DNA from: Euplotes cf. woodruffi 2 WChen-2021
Taxonomy: Eukaryota > Ciliophora > Spirotrichea > Euplotida > Euplotidae
Direction of reading: 5' to 3'
DNA length: 20,558 nucleotides
Assembly: GCA_021441665.1 (NCBI GenBank)
Contig: JAGYYN010024818.1
Span: 1-20,558 of the forward strand
The position numbers and the translations under genes are program-made. The notes below the pieces were generated by a model. The model searched no databases, was not told the DNA's origin, and saw only the letters and a list, made by a program, of their open reading frames with translations. The stretch's first letter is position 1. Each line of letters begins with the position of its first letter. Positions 7,881 through 17,258 of this stretch are shown piece after piece.

Positions 7881-10587
7881 ATGGAGAAGAGTCAGTTTGC
7901 AAAAGAACACGAAAAGGAATTAAAATCGAGGGAAAACTCAATATTGACACTAGCGATGCCGGAGTTCCCAAAGCAACCAACGCATCATGCTGGATCGATT
8001 ACATCTGTGCTTGAGAAACCAGTCGACAAGAGAACGCAGAGTGAAGTTGATCAACTTGTGGTGCTTATTAAGAATTTAAATTTCTTTAAAGAGCGAGAAA
8101 TCAAAGAAAAGTACTACCCTGAAATTGTATCGTGCCTTAAACTTCAAAGATTCGATGCTGGTGAAACAGTCTTCGAAAAAGGATCAATAGGGGAAACATT
8201 TTATATTATCATCAAAGGGTCAGTTAAAGTTCTCGGACCTAATAGAAACAAGTTTGAGAAGATAAAATAAAGTTAAAGAAGAAATCGAGAAAAATAAGCT
8301 CTACGTTCCTGTTAAAAAGCATACAATAATCGAAAAATCAGAGCACATGTCAGAAAAGCATAGTGGAAGTGAAAAAGAATCAGAAATTCGTACACAGCAT
8401 TCACACATCGGTGAGTATTTGCATAATGAAAACACTCAACATCATGAAAACACCCCACACCATGTAAATACCCCTCATCATGAGTTAGGAGCAAATGATT
8501 TTTATAAGCACCATGACCATCTGGAGGTCGAGACTCATTTAGAAAGAGACCGAAGCAATTCAGAACTATCAAGAGGCGAAGGCACTCGTTCGCAGACATC
8601 TTTTGTAGGTAAATAGAGCTAGAAAGCGATCCAGGATAGTTTCGAGCGATGCACCTGGATTTGAAGCCCTGAATCTATATGAACAACTAGAAATCTTAGA
8701 AAATGAATCTGACTATGTCGTTTACACTATATTTTTCGACGGAGATAGCTTCGGTGAGCTTGCTTTAATTAACAACTCACCGAGATCAGCAACTGTCGTC
8801 TGAGTCACTGATTGAGTCTTTGCAACGATGGATAAGAATGATTATTGAAAAACACTCAGCAGAATCGAAAGCAGAAATATTAACAAAGTAATAGACTTTT
8901 TCAAAAGTCTACCTTACTTCTCCAACTTCAGCAGGACTGCCTTGACTAAGATCAGGTTTAATTTTAGAAAGGTAAAGTACAAGTGCAACCATGTTGTATA
9001 CAAAGAAGGAGAAGACTCAGAGCATGCTTTTATTGTCATAAACGGAGATTTTGAACTTGAAAAATAAAATAAAACATAGCGAGCTAAAAGAACTTAACTA
9101 CAACAAATACATATCAAGCAGTATTCTTGAAGATACGACTAACAGGAGACCAAAGCCAAAAAGGTCAAGTGTTGACCCAAAGGTTGCAAGATTCACTAAA
9201 AATAAAATGCTTTCTAATATGAATGAATATTCTAAAAACTACAGAATAGCTTTACTTTCGCGAGGACAGATGTTCGGCGATCAAGATGTATTTTTTGATC
9301 GTCCGTATCAAACTACAGTTACGTGAAGAAGCAACGACGGAGAACTTTATCAAATAACAAAGGAAAACTTCAAAAAGATCAAAAACCTCGGAGACTGCTG
9401 GCAGAAGATCACAAAAAAATATGTGAATCAAGAGTTTCTGCATCACAAGCTTCTCAAAAACCAACAAAAAATGAAATCTGAATCTTTGTCAAAGAAAAGT
9501 AAAAGAAAAACCAGAGAAGAGAAAGGCTTGAGCTCAAACATCAAAGGCTCACCCTTATTGAATAAATACGAGATTGACAAGCGTGAGACTTTTAAAGAGA
9601 TCGTTTGAGGTTTTCCATTCGCCAATAAGCAAAAGAAGCTTATTGAGTCTGTGTGTCACTCAAATAGCAAAAAGATTGTCACTGACGAAGATATTCAAAA
9701 GTTTCAGATGTCAAGAATGAACCAGGCAAAAGATAATATATCTTCAGTTCATAAAAGCAAGATTACTTTTAAAGCACTTATTGATGAACAATTGCAAAAA
9801 TTCGATCAAAACGAAGTAAAAATAAATAATAGCGTTTCGTTCGATAATAAGCAAAATCAATCTGTCAATATTGAAAATAGAAAAAGTGTATACATAAGTT
9901 CAAGAATTTCACGATGAATTGAGTCAATGATAGACGGAGAAAACTGCAATAATAACAATAACAGTTACAAATCAAAATTTCACTTGAATAACTCAGAGCA
10001 TAAAATAAGAGCATCAATTGAAGAAAGCCCAGAATCAATTGAATATCACCAGACTTATGTAAATAAAAGCAGACCTTCTTTTGTTGAGAATTCAGAGCTG
10101 AAGTCCATTAAAATAGTTGGATTTGCCCCACTGAACATGAAGATCAACCAGTCCCAAAACACGCCTGCAAATGATCACCGAAGCTCAAATGTGACGGCTT
10201 CATTTTCCTATTGAAATACCCACCAAAATTCGTTTTCTGTGAGTATTTATCCGCGAATATTAAATTTCAAATAGTTAGACTAAGACTGTATTTTTGAGTA
10301 TCAAGCATTTTAATCTTCAAAATAGGGAATCAACAAGTTCAAAGACAACGTAACTCGGAACGCTGTAGCAAGAGACTCAAGGGTCATGCCGATTGCTTGC
10401 ACCATGAGAGCTCAGAGCCAGGCAAGAAAATACCGGCTTTCGGCGACAAACAGCAATGGGTTTAGAATACGCAAATAACGCAGCGAATAAAAAGCATGAG
10501 CAAAGTTCGCAATACTATGATCAAAATGAGTTCAAAAGCAATAACACTAGTGTGAGATGGAGCATGTTTAATAAGCTAGCAAGTTAA
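7881..10587 (+). CDS. Tandem cyclic-nucleotide-binding-domain protein, four frameshifts
   Basis: With four +1 slips and an 87-nt intron it reads as exactly 872 codons (871 aa) from ATG 7881 to TAA 10585-10587. CNBD 1 starts near residue 66 (NLNFFKEREI, then GETVFEKGSIGETFYIIIKG) and resumes after a His/Glu-rich insert (about 130-275) with a canonical phosphate-binding cassette: FGELALINNSPRSATV, Glu292 and Arg301. CNBD 2 (FKSLPYFSNF, VVYKEGEDSEHAFIVINGDF) has another insert and a degenerate cassette, FGDQDVFFDRPYQTTV, with Asp for Glu and Tyr where the Arg should be. A long Asn/Ser/Lys-rich tail follows. It resembles PKA regulatory-like or CNBD-only ciliate proteins; no kinase, channel or dimerisation domain is seen. 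Probably cytosolic. It begins 171 bases after the DHHC stop. Confidence 0.9.
8265..8270 (+). other. +1 frameshift site AAA-TAA (CNBD gene, site 1)
   Basis: The frame NKFEKIK ends at AAA TAA A. Skipping T gives AAA GTT AAA GAA GAA and opens the His-rich insert. It lies at the start of the insertion in CNBD 1. Confidence 0.88.
8611..8616 (+). other. +1 frameshift site AAA-TAG (CNBD gene, site 2)
   Basis: The frame QTSFVGK ends at AAA TAG A. Skipping T gives AGA GCT AGA AAG and leads to the canonical FGELALINNSPRSATV cassette. It is close to the end of the insert. Confidence 0.92.
9062..9067 (+). other. +1 frameshift site AAA-TAA (CNBD gene, site 3)
   Basis: The frame INGDFELEK ends at AAA TAA A. 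Skipping T gives KIKHSELKEL and leads to the FGDQDVFFDRPYQTTV cassette of CNBD 2, again at the first residue of the inserted loop. Confidence 0.92.
10239..10325 (+). other. Intron, 87 nt (CNBD gene)
   Basis: It has a GTGAGT donor after TCG TTT TCT and a TTCAAAATAG acceptor before GGA ATC AAC, phase 0. Unspliced, the frame stops within 40 bases. Confidence 0.8.
10473..10478 (+). other. +1 frameshift site AAA-TAA (CNBD gene, site 4)
   Basis: The frame GFRIRK ends at AAA TAA C. Skipping T gives NAANKKHEQSSQYYDQ and runs 36 further codons to AGT TAA. Being 109 bases before the final stop, it could instead be the true terminator if the mRNA ended early. Confidence 0.7.
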
Positions 10588-10818
10588 GGCAACCATAAGA
10601 TTTAATTATTTATTACGATTTAGCATTTATATATTTTATTACAACCTAACACTGTCTTAATCTACTTCATCTCCATCATGCGGAACGAGACTTGTGAATG
10701 CAGAAGATAAAGTAAATGCTTAATGGAATTTGCAAAGCAATTTCAATATAGACTAAAACGTTATTATTTAAAGGATGAAATTGTCTAAATAAATATACTT
10801 ATCGAATCAATACTAATT

Positions 10819-11394
10819 ATGGAATCAAATAGCTATCTAAACAGTTACTCTAAACTCAATAGCCAAGACGACGACTCAGGCTCTTTTAGAGCTGCAAGCA
10901 AACTTCGGAAGAAGAACTACGAAAAGATTAACGACGAAATCAGGAAACGAATAATATTCGAGGTCACTGTTCTTGGAAACAAACTCAAGTCTATTTGAGA
11001 AAGACTAAACATCAATGTCTCTAGTGCTAAAAATGTACTTGCGATTTACAAGAAGGAAGGCAGGATTGAGAAAAAGAAATACAGAGTCAAGAGAAGAAAC
11101 GGGTTTGATAAATGAGACGAATCTGATTACTTTAGCAGCTCATTCATCATGAAGGATAACAACTTTATGGTCTCACATTTGGGAACCTACTCTATGGGAG
11201 ATAACTCTAACTCAATTGGAATCTTAAACACTCATAGCACTATGAGCATCAACGAAATGAGTCTTTCATATTTATATGAAAACTATTGAATGTGCGTCGA
11301 TCCGATGCAAGTGTTAAAGCCAAAGGAGACTCTGGCAAATGGAAACAATTATTCAAATTGTTATGAGTACTCAGCTAACAATGATAGATTTTAA
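10819..11394 (+). CDS. Small helix-turn-helix-like protein (191 aa)
   Basis: One uninterrupted frame from ATG 10819 to TAA 11392-11394, visible only when TGA is read as Cys (three such codons). Around residues 45-95 is a homeodomain-like HTH: RKRIIFEVTVLGNKLKSI, then NINVSSAKNVLAIYKKEG and a basic stretch RIEKKKYRVKRRN. This form of HTH occurs in transposase N-termini and in many small ciliate proteins; DNA binding is inferred. The rest is Asn/Ser-rich with no catalytic domain, so it is not a full transposase. The terminal TTT-TAA is the same hexamer that appears to shift at 18248-18253; a +1 slip here would add about 24 residues, so the end is not certain. Confidence 0.8.
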
Positions 11395-11484
11395 TATTAA
11401 TAAAATTCATCAACTTAAGTCTTCTTCCCAAGCTTTTTGCCAAATCCTATTTGATTTGCGAGTTTAACTTAGCAAGATATTTAA

Positions 11485-11742
11485 ATACACCAGATCCTTG
11501 GGCTTTCGATCCCTGCCGTCAGCTGTCTGGATCTTTGCCTGTCCCCGTGGCTCTGTGAGGCTCTAAATGGGTATTTGGTGTGCAGCAGCAGTTCAGTTTT
11601 CGGCTGGAATAGGAATCTGAAGTGGAAGATATATAAGACTGGGAGGGTCATCAGCCAAAGTGGATTTGGGGATGCAGACGAGGGAAAGTTAGGGGATAAG
11701 ACAAGCATCGTCGAGCAGCAAGAAGAAGCAAAAGTGAAGTAG
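11485..11742 (+). other. Isolated GC-rich open stretch, possible gene segment or structured RNA
   Basis: About 250 bases near 50% GC, surrounded by AT-rich DNA. One plus frame is open for 85 codons without ATG (for example SPWLCEALNGYLVC and VISQSGFGDADEGKLGDK), ending at AAG TAG. A CAG precedes it (11491-11493) that could be an acceptor. A 75-codon minus frame overlaps (11481-11708) and reads less like protein. It may be a separate macronuclear-destined segment of a gene whose other parts are outside, or a non-coding RNA. I recognise neither. Confidence 0.35.
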
Positions 11743-12745
11743 GGGGATGCAGATGCAGGAGGGAGAGGTTTGTATTAAAGTTTCAAAATGATGTTTAAAT
11801 ATTTTTCACTATTTAATCCGAGAAAATTTATTTATTGAGTCCGAGAAACGGAGAAATGCTAGATGATTGCAGCTGGATTTAGAGATTTGGCTTTAATGCT
11901 TTTGTGAAGATATTTGAAAGCTTTCAAGTTATCTTTTTATTTAGTGAAAGATTATAAAAGTTGGAAAGAAGTTTATATATGGAGTTTTGATTAAATTAAT
12001 AAGACTTATTAGCCCAAGTTTTTCATTAAATTCTATTATTTAATGATCTCTAAACTAAATTTCTCGTACAGGACTATCCTATTACTTAATTTTATAATAA
12101 ATGCGATATTTTAAATCAAAAATAAACAGCAGAAACAAGAAATCAGCTATTTTGAGGTATTCTAAATATCCATCTTTGTTTAATTTAACTTAATTTAATT
12201 TAGTAAATCATCACTTATTAATCTTAGTTATTTACAGCTATAAAACTCACATATAAATGACAAACAATAAAAATGCAGTATTTTAATCTAAATAAATTAG
12301 CAGTAACTCTTTTGTTTTAGTTCAAAATTAGGATATAATATAATAGCATGAAGCCGAGTCTTCATAATTTCTGATATCAAGCAAATTCCGATACTCTAAT
12401 TGTCTATAACATATCGCGATACGCAAAAGTTTGAATTTTAATTCGGCCATCATTTAAACGGTGCTGTATTAGTGCTTACAAGTGCTAAGTGTCGATTTGT
12501 GGATGAGCTTAATTTACTTCTTCACTATCTCCAATGCTTCATAGCATCTTGAATATAATGACTGGACTAACTAATAACATAAAATATTGATTTCTTCAAA
12601 TCGTGAGACGCTCATATTAATCAGTCTTAACCTGCAAAATAATTCAGACCTATTTGTACTTTTATTAGTCTCGCAGCCTAATAGAAATTTTGAAAATATA
12701 ATATTCAACAGAATGCAATTTCAAAATGGATGCGAAAATTGAATT

Positions 12746-12960
12746 TGCCAACGACTTCGTTGGTAAATTTAAAACCAGCTAAATTTTAATTTTTTCAGCG
12801 ACTCGTGAGACTATAATTAAATCCAGCAGACATCTGGATTTAGTCGATTTCTCACTAGCTGCTGGATTCACTTATTTACGATTTGCTTTTAAAATCCAGT
12901 TTTAAATTACCAAGAACCTCGGGATTTAATTTCAGCGAATCTGGTAATCCTGGACTAATC
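12746..12960. repeat. Nested palindromic repeat cluster
   Basis: Arms TGGTAAATTTAAAACCAG (12761-12778) and CCAGTTTTAAATTACCA (12896-12912) are nearly perfect inverted repeats. Inside are AAATCCAG/CTGGATTT (12819-12826 and 12834-12841) and CCAGCAG/CTGCTGG; a hairpin CCAACGAcTTCGTTGG lies at the left edge. TTTCAGCGA is repeated near both ends. This looks like a small foldback (MITE-like) element or eliminated germline DNA; no coding capacity. Confidence 0.6.
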
Positions 12961-13245
12961 AATAATAAATCTGAATTTATTATTTGTAGTTGCGCCTTCG
13001 GCTTATGGAGAATACTGCTAAAATAAAAGTGATAAGAGCAATCCCAAATTATTAGTCTCGTATTAAATTAACATTCGGAGCAATAAACTAGCAGAAAGCG
13101 AATAAATATTACTATTGCCGACTTCTCACTGTATTATGAAAATCCTTTCCACCGCGATCAATTTATTTTCTTCTAATGATTATAAAAATATCCAAAATAT
13201 TTTTGATTATTAAGCAAAAGAAGATTACAGCCTATCGAGAAAGTG

Positions 13246-13386
13246 ATGGTGGAAGGAAGTAAATTATTTATCACTCTGCACTATGTTATCTTGGCTGCTG
13301 GGGCTATCTGCGCAATCAGTTAGAGTATTTTTGCCAACTTTTCCGTATCCTTTATTTACTATACAATTGCAAATACTCCATTTTAA
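13246..13386 (+). pseudogene. Short membrane-protein-like ORF fragment
   Basis: ATG 13246 opens 25 codons (MVEGSKLFITLHYVILAAGA...) to AGT TAG at 13321-13323, followed in frame by 20 codons to TAA at 13384-13386. Further scraps with TGA-Cys occur nearby (about 13488-13595). They look hydrophobic and coding-like but match nothing that I recognise. Could be a decayed gene, a detached gene segment, or chance in AT-rich DNA. Confidence 0.2.
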
Positions 13387-13722
13387 ATCTCTTTTGGCTC
13401 TTCAAATCTGCGTAAAATAACATACATCAAAGAGGTTAATTAGAGGCTTATTGGATTTATAGCTTTCGTGGCAGATCTGCGCTAAATATTCGATTTATTC
13501 AACTTTGCATTTGTTAATACAATTTCATGCAAACTTCGAAATCTCGCTTATTCCATTAGTTGAATGTATTTGATTTTGAACATTTAATTTAAAAGTATTA
13601 GGCTGTAAAACTTGATATTAAACTTAGATGTTAGATTTGCACCTGAATTTCAAGATATTTGAAATATGATGGTGGAGAATATCACCAAAAAATTGTGAAT
13701 GTTAAATATATAATTTATATAT

Positions 13723-14045
13723 TACCGTAAACCTCTTTGTCGAGTCCTCTGAACGAAGTCAATTTTTGAAAATTTATCAGCGGACTAGACAAAGGGGTTA
13801 ACGGTTTTGTAATTTTAGTAGTATGTTTAAAATTACTAAAGTCAAAGAATGCAATCGAGACTTTAAAATAGCTTTAAACTACAAATTTTTAAAAATTAAC
13901 AATTTTATTTTTTTAAATTGGTGAAAATAGAGCCTTATTGTTTTTTCATGTTGCTATATTTCAATTATCAGTTTGAAATATAAAATGTTCAACGACCATC
14001 ATTTTTGAAAATCCGTATGGGGACTGGACAAAGGGGTTTACAGTA
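13723..14045. mobile_element. TA-flanked terminal-inverted-repeat element (MITE/IES-like)
   Basis: The left end CCGTAAACCTCTTTGTCGAG (from 13725) is inverted at the right end as CTGGACAAAGGGGTTTACAG (to 14043), with 4 mismatches over about 25 bases, and TA sits outside both ends (13723-13724, 14044-14045). A third copy, GGACTAGACAAAGGGG, lies inside (ending near 13804) in the same orientation as the right end, with a shared TTTTTGAAAAT lead-in. No ORF of note. TA duplication with inverted repeats fits Tc1/mariner-related non-autonomous elements and Euplotes IESs. Confidence 0.72.
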
Positions 14046-14051
14046 GTAAAA

Positions 14052-16769
14052 ATGAACAATCTCGTAGATTCACAAAGGGTCAGGAATAATGCTTTTTCTT
14101 TACTCAATCGATTTTTAAATATTGACTTGCTTAAAAAGATCGTTGACATTTACAATCACATTGAACAGACAATGAAAAACGAAGAGTATAAACCAATGAT
14201 TGATAAATATTGAAAAAGTCAATATATTTCAGGATGGACTGTTTTCTTTACTTTATCAAGAACAATATTGATTATTGGAATATGTTTGATAATATTCCTA
14301 TTCGACTCAAATTACCACGAATACTGGTCAATAGTTATTTCTCGGCCGCTGATACTCATTCTCCTGGTGCTGCTGAACTCGTTAGTATCTAAATACTTGG
14401 TCATACTGGAGTATATTTACCCATTTCTTCTCTTACTATTCGGAGCTGTTTTCACTTACGAAAACGTACAAGATCCGTATCCAAAATTCTTTGAACTCTG
14501 GCACTTTTACCACTTCCTGTGTTTCATCATGACAATAGTGCAGTGAATCCAGTGGAAATAAGCTAGTGGTGGTGTTTTGGATTACAAAAGCAATATTCTT
14601 GGTGTGAATGTACTCGACGTACAGGACGAGGCTTCCTTTTTACATTTTCCCAGTGACCCTCGTAACGATGGTCGCTTATCCGATCATCTGAATGCTGGTC
14701 TGCAAGACCATTCTGGACGTGCTGAAGCTGGTGCACAAGAACGAAAAGCTAACTCGCACCATAAAGCACATCCTCCAAGTATTTCCGGAGGGAGTTATAA
14801 TACGGTCGAAGCTAGATGGAGACCAGAAAGCAGTTACTAAATTTGCGAATTGATCCGTTCAAAAAGACTTCGGTCTTGGGCAGCAGGACGAGGATTGGCT
14901 TAGTAGGAATGCAGTCCAGATACTTGTCGCTGAAGAGCAAGAGGAGAGCAAAGGTAATCAAGAACAGCGAGTTGACAGCTACTATTTAGAAGAACTGCTC
15001 GAGTTTTGAGAAGGAAGTCAGCAAATGCGTAAGTTTAATATTCGCTCGTGCTCAATTTAAAAACGAATTTTAAGCGTGTTTTGGATTTTTATTCGGTGGG
15101 ATACAGCTCAGCAGGTGAGAAATGGAATTAAAGGTGATAATATGTGAAATGAGCGTTTGAAGTTTTTAATGCAATTAAGAGAAGATGAGTTCAGGTTTTA
15201 ATAATTTTAAATATTGTTTGTTTGATTATTTATTTTTTGAAAGATTTAAAGGTATTAAGCATAAGATTATGAAAATAAAGAAGTATTAATTAATAAACCA
15301 AGTGCTGTGCCAGTTCAATTTTTGATAATATGAAAATAAAATTATAATCAATTTTATTTTTTAATCTATCTCCATAATTATTAAAAAACATTTTATTTTA
15401 TAAATTTTTTTTTAATTTTTTGCTGTTTCAAAATTTAAATTTATTTTATAATGCTAAAATTGTAGTTTTGCGGTAAATTCTTCAACAATTCTCTCCATTT
15501 TATATTAAAAACAAGTTGATTATTTTTAATTTCGTATTATTTATAGAATAGACGTTGTGAAAATTAAGCTTATATCAAGAAATATTTATAAATTTAAAAT
15601 ATGGAATAAATCCTGATATCAAATCCTTGTCAGATATCATTTCAAATACACATCTCATCATGCTATTGTTTTTAATATTCTAATAGAAGAAGACCAGCGT
15701 GAAGTCTCTATTGAGGTAGTAAGCAGCCAGTTGGATAACAGAAGCGACTCAAGCCTATCTTACTCAAAGTTCTTTACGGTCAAGACAATTGCAGTGGAGT
15801 GGGAGTCTTGTAAATAATTCCTTCTTGCACGTGTTTGTAAACATCTCAAGCATTAAGCGTCTTGAAAAGGAGAAGGCAACAAACAAGTGTCTGCATATCA
15901 TGTTTGCAAGCATATCGCATGAGTTCAGGACTCCTTTAAATGCCTTTACAAATGCAGTAAATTTGATCGAACTCAACCACGACTCATTAAATGGTCTCTT
16001 AGCTGATAATTTAAAAGGATTGAACAGCTCAAAACTTAAAAGGATCTTTGAGTCTAACTCAAATAGCATTCGGATGGCGCAGATCTCAGCAAAAACACGT
16101 AAGTTTATCTAACCACTTTTAGTAATGTGTTTGGTTGAGGATATCATGGACTTCGCTAAAATCGAAGCTGGCTATTTTACTCTTGATCAAAAGCCATTTA
16201 AAATTAGCCAGCTCGTTGAAGAGCTCCTTTTCATTTTTGAATACCAATGAAAACAAAAAGGTATTTACTTGCGAGCTGAATGAGACAAGCGGACTCTTGA
16301 TACTGTGTTTGTTTCTGACATCAACAGGATCAAACAAATCTTGATGAACTTGATATCGAACTCCTTCAAATTCACGTATGAAGGCGGGATCACTTTTGCT
16401 ATTAAAATTAATCGAAAGAGAGAAGCATTCCTTGAGTCACGATATTTAAATATCGTTGTCTCTGATACTGGAGTTGGCATTTCAGAGTCTGATAAAAACG
16501 GATTGTTTCAAGTATTTGGAACCGTCAACAAACACCGAGATCAGTTTAATATGAAAGGAACAGGTCTTGGACTCACGATCACGCAGAATTTCGTCAAGCT
16601 TTTAGGCGGGAAAATCGAACTCAACTCTGAAGAGGCCAAAGGAACTGAAGTTCGCTTCACCATCAAAGAAAGCGAGATTCCTAATGATGATATTATATCA
16701 AATTTAAACCAGAAAATTGAAGAAAGCAAGGAATATCATTCCAGCATTAAAAGTAGTCCTGAATATTAA
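14052..16769 (+). CDS. Membrane sensor histidine kinase, two introns and two frameshifts
   Basis: This enzyme would sense a signal at a membrane and autophosphorylate on His. With introns of 658 and 24 nt and two +1 slips it is exactly 678 codons (677 aa). Domains: a short N-terminal cytosolic segment, about six membrane spans (roughly residues 60-230), a PAS-like stretch (HILQVFPEGVIIRSKLDGDQ), then the H-box FASISHEFRTPLNAF with His403, followed by a HATPase domain with N-box NLISNSFKFT, G1 DTGVGI (Asp577) and G2 GTGLGL. All key kinase residues are present. No receiver domain is visible, so phosphotransfer would go to a separate partner. The ATG lies 7 bases after an inverted-repeat element. 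A possible extra 3' exon is listed separately. Confidence 0.93.
14556..14561 (+). other. +1 frameshift site AAA-TAA (histidine kinase, site 1)
   Basis: The frame IVQCIQWK ends at AAA TAA G. Skipping T gives KLVVVFWITKAIFLVCMY, which continues the membrane domain. It lies between two membrane spans, at residue 169. Confidence 0.9.
15029..15686 (+). other. Long intron, 658 nt, possibly containing eliminated DNA
   Basis: GTAAGT donor after CAA ATG C and TTCTAATAG acceptor before AA GAA GAC; phase 1 at both sides. The interior is AT-rich without ORFs. It is more than seven times longer than any other secure intron here, so it may hold germline-limited DNA. Confidence 0.8.
15812..15817 (+). other. 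+1 frameshift site AAA-TAA (histidine kinase, site 2)
   Basis: The frame AVEWESCK ends at AAA TAA T. Skipping T gives NSFLHVFVNISSIKRLEKEK and leads to the H-box 35 residues later. Without the slip the protein would lack the entire kinase core. Confidence 0.95.
16099..16122 (+). other. Intron, 24 nt (histidine kinase)
   Basis: GTAAGT donor and CACTTTTAG acceptor. Splicing ACA C to TA ATG TGT keeps the coding frame from the H-box (QISAKT) into VEDIMDFAKIEAG, a strongly conserved kinase stretch. Confidence 0.93.
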
Positions 16770-16868
16770 TTTTTATTTCTACAAGTTTTTTGTAACTAAA
16801 AATGTGTAAATTTTTAATAAAGTTATTGAATAAATCCAAATATCAGATATTAATTGATAATTGTTTAG

Positions 16869-17009
16869 ATATAAGCAATTTGCAGTTTGGATCAAACAAC
16901 GAAATCAGTATGGATCAGCTTGAAAAATGAGAAATAAGTAAATAAATACACAGTCGAGAAAACGATTTCTGAAATGAAAAAAATTCCAAGTGCATCCTTG
17001 CTTCCTTAA
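16869..17009 (+). CDS. Possible 3' exon of the histidine kinase
   Basis: A donor GTAGTC at 16753 and acceptor TTGTTTAG at 16868 are in matching phase and would replace the last five residues before the TAA at 16767 by a tail NISNLQFGSNNEISMDQLEK..., slip +1 at AAA-TAA (16940-16945) and stop at CCT TAA (17007-17009). All three frames after the AAA-TAA are open for a while and a GTAAGT lies near 17052, so frame choice is weak. It could instead be untranslated DNA. Confidence 0.25.
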
Positions 17010-17258
17010 GTCAATTTGTAAAACTAAGGAGAATAAAACTAAAAAACTTAGGTAAGTTTTACATATTTTTTATATAAATTTTTTATAGTAAGATAAGATC
17101 ACATAGTTATGCGTGAAATGGACTAAAATAAAAATCTCAAATTCAAACAAAAAACGAGTTTATTATCTCAATAACAAATACTTGATAAATTTTATAATTT
17201 GATAAAAACTTAAATCTATTCGTTTCTTGGAAACATACACTTGCCTTATTTATTATTT
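17010..17258. other. AT-rich spacer between convergent genes
   Basis: AT-rich DNA between the kinase (plus) and the seven-transmembrane gene (minus). No supported gene; GTAAGT at about 17052 followed by TTTTTTATAG resembles an intron but joins nothing convincing. Confidence 0.5.

Larger units (their letters stand above)
11743..13722. other. AT-rich germline spacer with palindromic DNA and short coding-like scraps
   Basis: No full gene is visible. The stretch includes a nested palindrome (12746-12960) and short open scraps around 13246-13386. Elsewhere it is A/T-rich with no signal that I can support. Confidence 0.6.

Noticed and set aside
8312-8599. Minus-strand open frame over the His-rich insert
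   Set aside because: It mirrors the repetitive His/Asn codons of the plus-strand CNBD gene, which is supported by domains on both sides.
10819-11394. Full transposase
   Set aside because: Only an HTH-like segment is present; no catalytic acidic triad region or flanking inverted repeats are seen.
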